Assembly: GCA_964352775.1 (NCBI GenBank)
Contig: CAYGTK010000033.1
Span: 1-25,162 of the forward strand
Length of the DNA stretch: 25,162 nucleotides
Direction: 5' to 3'
Source: CAYGTK01 sp964352775
Lineage (GTDB): Bacteria; Bacteroidota; Bacteroidia; Chitinophagales; CAIOSU01
Shown: piece after piece, positions 22,857 to 25,162 of the stretch
Numbering within the stretch: the first letter of the stretch is position 1
Layout: each line of letters opens with the position of its first letter
Notes under the pieces: model-generated
The model's database searches: none
What the model was told of the DNA's origin: nothing
The model's input: the letters and a program-made list of their open reading frames with translations, nothing else
Made by a program: the position numbers and the translations under genes

Positions 22857-22864
22857 CAAATTTA
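22857..22864 (-). promoter_or_regulatory. candidate -7 box of the T9SS cargo gene
   Basis: The minus strand reads TAAATTTG, an exact match to TAnnTTTG, 27 nt before the TTG start at 22829. No -33 TTG was found at normal spacing, so this could be a chance match in AT-rich sequence. Confidence 0.4.
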
Positions 22865-22994
22865 ACACTTCTAGTAGACTATATGTTGTGACATTGCTCT
22901 GTAAGTGGACTTACTGACCCCTCTTTTCGAGTTTGACTTTAACTGTTAGACTTCTGTTTTTCGTTTAGTTTGATTTCGTATAGTTGAGCTAGAT

Positions 22995-23057
22995 ACGTTG
23001 TCTTCTTCCTTTTCCCTTGATGGAAAACGAAGCCAAAAGATCAAGCTAAAAAAATGC
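22995..23057 (-). repeat. dispersed repeat, copy B
   Basis: The inverted counterpart of 13863-13926. Read on the minus strand it starts GCATTTTTTTAGCTTGAT, continues TTTTGGCTTCG and ends GACAACGT. CTTGAT and ATCAAG can again pair. It lies about 145 nt beyond the 3' end of the YARHG gene and has the same orientation to that gene as copy A has to wbpB. It belongs to a 371-nt gene-free stretch (22830-23200) in which the only other features seen are the candidate promoter box at 22857 and the palindrome at 23101. Confidence 0.75.
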
Positions 23058-23100
23058 GGGTTGACCGATCAAAACCTAGTTTAAAATCCATTACGAGTGT

Positions 23101-23176
23101 TGTCATCCAGAGCGTAGTCGAAGGATGTGCAGCGTTGGCTTGCCCTCGTCGCTCTTCGACTCCGCTCAGAGTGACA
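23101..23176. repeat. REP-like imperfect palindrome
   Basis: Two arms, 23101-23124 (TGTCATCCAGAGCGTAGTCG, then AAGG) and 23153-23176 (TCTTCGACTCCGCTCAGAGT, then GACA), are imperfect inverted copies separated by 28 bases. The arm sequence resembles the TCTGAGCGGAGTCGAAG motif scattered through many Bacteroidota genomes, where such palindromes resemble REP elements. It ends 24 nt beyond the stop of the YARHG gene and could stabilise or end that transcript. No REP-associated transposase is in the window. Confidence 0.75.
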
Positions 23177-23200
23177 GGCTGTGCTTCATTAAAAACATGT

Positions 23201-23932
23201 TTATTGCCTCTTCTTCTTCATAGCCTCTACCTGCCTGATAATTGCGATATTATCCATTTCAATTGGAGTTAGAAAGGCATCTACGTTTTGGTGTTGAGGT
23301 TGATACCAATCCTGTTGAGAGAAATACCTTTCCATTTCGCCGTTCTTACGGAAAATGAAGCCATAGCGGGCAAATATCTCGTTGCGCATTATTTTAAGGT
23401 CGTCAAGCGAATACTTCTGCAGATTCATTTTTTCCAGCCTTTGTGAAGACGTTTGAGGAAATCTTCCTGAGAAGAAATTTAGGGGAGGCATACTTTGTAA
23501 GAGTCCTATCTCATCATCTATCGGTCCGAATTCATCGTAACACTTGTCAAAAAGGTAAAGACCTTTTCTGATGACGGAATCAGCGAATTGATAAGTAACG
23601 AACTCGCCCACACATTCTTTAGAGAGAAATTTGTTGCCCATTAGCTGTATCTGGCTAAGTTGGGCCGTACCTTTTTTCCATGTTCCATTACCTGTGCTAT
23701 CCCAAACATTAAAATGAAGCTGGGCTTGCCAGTAACCCTTATCTAGTATTAGTAAGAGGTCACTTTCGCTCTCTGAATTTCCGAAATGATAAACCCCTTG
23801 ATAGGTAGATGAGGAAGTGTCATTCCAAGCAGAAATTTTTGTGCTATCAATTTCCTCCCAGGCAATGGTTACCTGGGCAAGTAGGCTAGAAGTGATAATG
23901 GCAATTGTAGCAAGCGTTATAATTAGTCTCAT
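23201..23932 (-). CDS. exported YARHG-domain protein
   Basis: A 243-residue protein with a signal peptide (MRLIITLATIAIITSSLLAQ). The middle is beta-rich and unassigned (WNDTSSSTYQGVYHFGN, LLLILDKGYWQAQLHFNVW). The last 75 or so residues form a YARHG domain: LKIMRNEIFARYGFIF, then YFSQQDWYQP and LTPIEMDNIAIIRQVE. YARHG domains are extracellular and of unknown biochemical role, often with peptidase or envelope partners. I chose ATG 23932. The frame opens 42 bases earlier, but that start puts a promoter box inside the coding sequence and spoils the signal peptide. The 3' side carries a REP-like palindrome and repeat copy B. Confidence 0.85.
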   Translation of the reverse strand: MRLIITLATIAIITSSLLAQVTIAWEEIDSTKISAWNDTSSSTYQGVYHFGNSESESDLLLILDKGYWQAQLHFNVWDSTGNGTWKKGTAQLSQIQLMGNKFLSKECVGEFVTYQFADSVIRKGLYLFDKCYDEFGPIDDEIGLLQSMPPLNFFSGRFPQTSSQRLEKMNLQKYSLDDLKIMRNEIFARYGFIFRKNGEMERYFSQQDWYQPQHQNVDAFLTPIEMDNIAIIRQVEAMKKKRQ

Positions 23933-23936
23933 ACGC

Positions 23937-23944
23937 CAAAGATA
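23937..23944 (-). promoter_or_regulatory. -7 promoter box of the YARHG gene
   Basis: The minus strand reads TATCTTTG, an exact TAnnTTTG match, with only four bases (GCGT is in this gap) before the ATG at 23932. The transcript would start at or very near the A of the start codon. It also supports 23932 as the true start. Confidence 0.55.
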
Positions 23945-24029
23945 GGTGTATTGCCAGTATAGGAGAGTGAACAAAGTTGTTATTACGGACTACAACGCAA
24001 TGCTTAGCCCAATCCTGTTTGTGTTTAAT

Positions 24030-24037
24030 TATCTTTG
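24030..24037 (+). promoter_or_regulatory. -7 promoter box of the terminal secreted-protein gene
   Basis: TATCTTTG, an exact match to TAnnTTTG, lies six bases before the ATG at 24044. With the box at 23937 it forms a pair of divergent promoters within about 110 nt. Confidence 0.55.
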
Positions 24038-24043
24038 AATGTG

Positions 24044-25162
24044 ATGAGAAGAGCCTTGATGCTTATGGTTTTCATGATGAGTACTGCTGTATGCAGTGCT
24101 CAAGTAGTTTTTAACAGAAATAACAATCATGGTGGTGTAATTGACCAAGCACATGATGTGCTTGCACTAGCGGACGGTTACGTATTTGCCGGGAGAAGTA
24201 CAGACACCCTTTTAGCGGGAGCTATCGGTGTTCGATTGATACGTACTGATTTGCAAGGAAATACAGAATGGGAGAAGACATATGGAGATTCTTTATCCAA
24301 TCATCGAATAGAAAAGGGAATTAAAGATTATAAGGGCGGTTTTGTTTTTTTCGGAAACCGAAATGGCTTTGATACACAAGATGAACAAGCATTCATAATC
24401 AGGATTGATTCCAATGGCAATGAAATCTTTAGAAAATACTATGGTAGTGGTACCGAAAACGATAGGTTCTACAACGGCATAGTAGGGCCAGACGGTAACT
24501 TATACGGCATTGGAGAGACCTTTGGTTTCGACGATATTTTTAACGATGCGAACAATCAAGACCTTTATATAGTCAAAGCGGACAGCATGGGCAACCTGCT
24601 GTACCAAACAAAGTTTGGCGCCACTAATAGGGATAGGGGTAACGACCTTGTTTTTTTTAACGATACACTATGGTTAAGCGGATGGACCAGAAGTTTTGGT
24701 GGCACCAGTGGTATTAATGCATATTTGATTCAGGTAGACGATACGCTAGGTATGTTACAGCAAAAAGTAATTCCAGTAGCAGGGTCTGCATGTTCTTATG
24801 TGCTGAAGAACATTAGCATAGACGGTAAAGAAGTTTTATTCGGCACCTCTTGCATGGATAGCTCCTTTAACGGAAATAGCGCTTCTTTCAGGTTCCTGAC
24901 CAGATTTGACCAACAACTAAACCCCACTTGGAAAAAGATTGCCCAAGGGGAATTTATCGACAACTTCCTGTTCTCGATTGACTCTTATGATAGCACGGGC
25001 CTATTTGTAGGCGGCTATTTAAGGCCTACAGAATTTCAAACTGGAGTGCGCGAATTTGGCTGGATACAGAAATACACCTTTGATGGCGACTTGATTTGGG
25101 ACAGAAAGTATTCCATAAAATCACCCCGCTATCAGCCCGATAGTCTCTCGTTCACCCAAGTA
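24044..25162 (+). CDS. secreted beta-propeller-like protein (3' end missing)
   Basis: A frame of 373 complete codons that stays open to the end of the window. It begins MRRALMLMVFMMSTAVCSAQ, a signal peptide cleaved near SAQ. The mature part repeats a blade-like pattern of short beta-strands ending in Gly-Asn or Gly-Asp turns, with ADGYVFAGRSTD, DYKGGFVFFGNRNG, RIDSNGNEIFRKYYG, KADSMGNLLYQTKFG and YTFDGDLIWDRKYS. Such proteins in Bacteroidota commonly end in a T9SS sorting domain, which would lie outside the window. The frame was translated by eye and shows no internal stop. No enzymatic motif is visible. Confidence 0.8.
   Translation, partial: MRRALMLMVFMMSTAVCSAQVVFNRNNNHGGVIDQAHDVLALADGYVFAGRSTDTLLAGAIGVRLIRTDLQGNTEWEKTYGDSLSNHRIEKGIKDYKGGFVFFGNRNGFDTQDEQAFIIRIDSNGNEIFRKYYGSGTENDRFYNGIVGPDGNLYGIGETFGFDDIFNDANNQDLYIVKADSMGNLLYQTKFGATNRDRGNDLVFFNDTLWLSGWTRSFGGTSGINAYLIQVDDTLGMLQQKVIPVAGSACSYVLKNISIDGKEVLFGTSCMDSSFNGNSASFRFLTRFDQQLNPTWKKIAQGEFIDNFLFSIDSYDSTGLFVGGYLRPTEFQTGVREFGWIQKYTFDGDLIWDRKYSIKSPRYQPDSLSFTQV

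Noticed and set aside
23054..23272. Plus-strand open frame of 72 codons
   Set aside because: It lies over repeat copy B, the REP-like palindrome and the 3' end of the YARHG gene. The peptide is an artefact of the repeats (SVVEG...PRRSSTPLRV).
1..25162. CRISPR, prophage, transposase, toxin-antitoxin or defence system
   Set aside because: No direct-repeat array, integrase, transposase, nuclease or paired small ORFs of this kind were found on either strand.

Overview
The window looks like chromosome of a Bacteroidota bacterium, most likely of the order Flavobacteriales. Four things support this. Several genes have the Bacteroidota -7 promoter box TAnnTTTG. Shine-Dalgarno sequences are nearly absent. 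One secreted protein ends in a type IX secretion (T9SS) sorting domain. The repertoire (short homogentisate dioxygenase, YARHG protein, choice-of-anchor B protein) is also typical of the group. The genus cannot be read from the sequence. I saw no tRNA, rRNA, CRISPR array, transposase or phage gene.

Layout. (1) 1-3088: the 5' end of a secreted protein gene (minus), a Glu-rich protein of unknown function (plus), then the Kdo transferase gene waaA and an exported protein of unknown function (both minus). (2) 3163-13743: an eleven-gene plus-strand operon made only of nucleotide-sugar enzymes and a PAP phosphatase. The order is wbpE, ugd, uxs, wbpD, wbpO-type dehydrogenase, rfbB, wbpP-type epimerase, rfbC, rfbD, cysQ, wbpB. 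Every junction overlaps or has a gap of at most 4 nt. (3) 13744-15169: a convergent spacer with a dispersed repeat, then hmgA (minus). (4) 15272-19409: a TPR lipoprotein gene overlapping thrS, followed by infC, rpmI and rplT and a strong terminator. (5) 19525-25162: a small membrane-anchored orphan, a 946-residue multidomain T9SS cargo protein (minus), a repeat-bearing spacer, a YARHG-domain protein (minus) and the start of another secreted protein (plus, runs off the window).

How the genes work together. The operon can make UDP-GlcA and UDP-xylose (ugd, uxs), a UDP-2,3-diacetamido-glucuronic acid (dehydrogenase, wbpB, wbpE, wbpD), UDP-GalNAc or UDP-GalNAcA (wbpP type) and dTDP-rhamnose (rfbBCD, with rfbA missing). 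It contains no glycosyltransferase, flippase, polymerase or export gene, so it is a precursor-supply operon. Its products fit LPS or capsule synthesis. The diacetamido-glucuronate branch also matches the Wbp pathway that supplies the linking sugar for T9SS cargo in Porphyromonas and Tannerella, and a T9SS cargo gene lies in this same window. That connection is an inference.

Two features recur across the window. TAnnTTTG-like boxes lie only 4-8 nt before several start codons, which suggests leaderless or nearly leaderless mRNAs. A roughly 60-nt repeat occurs twice in opposite orientations, each time downstream of a gene's 3' end.
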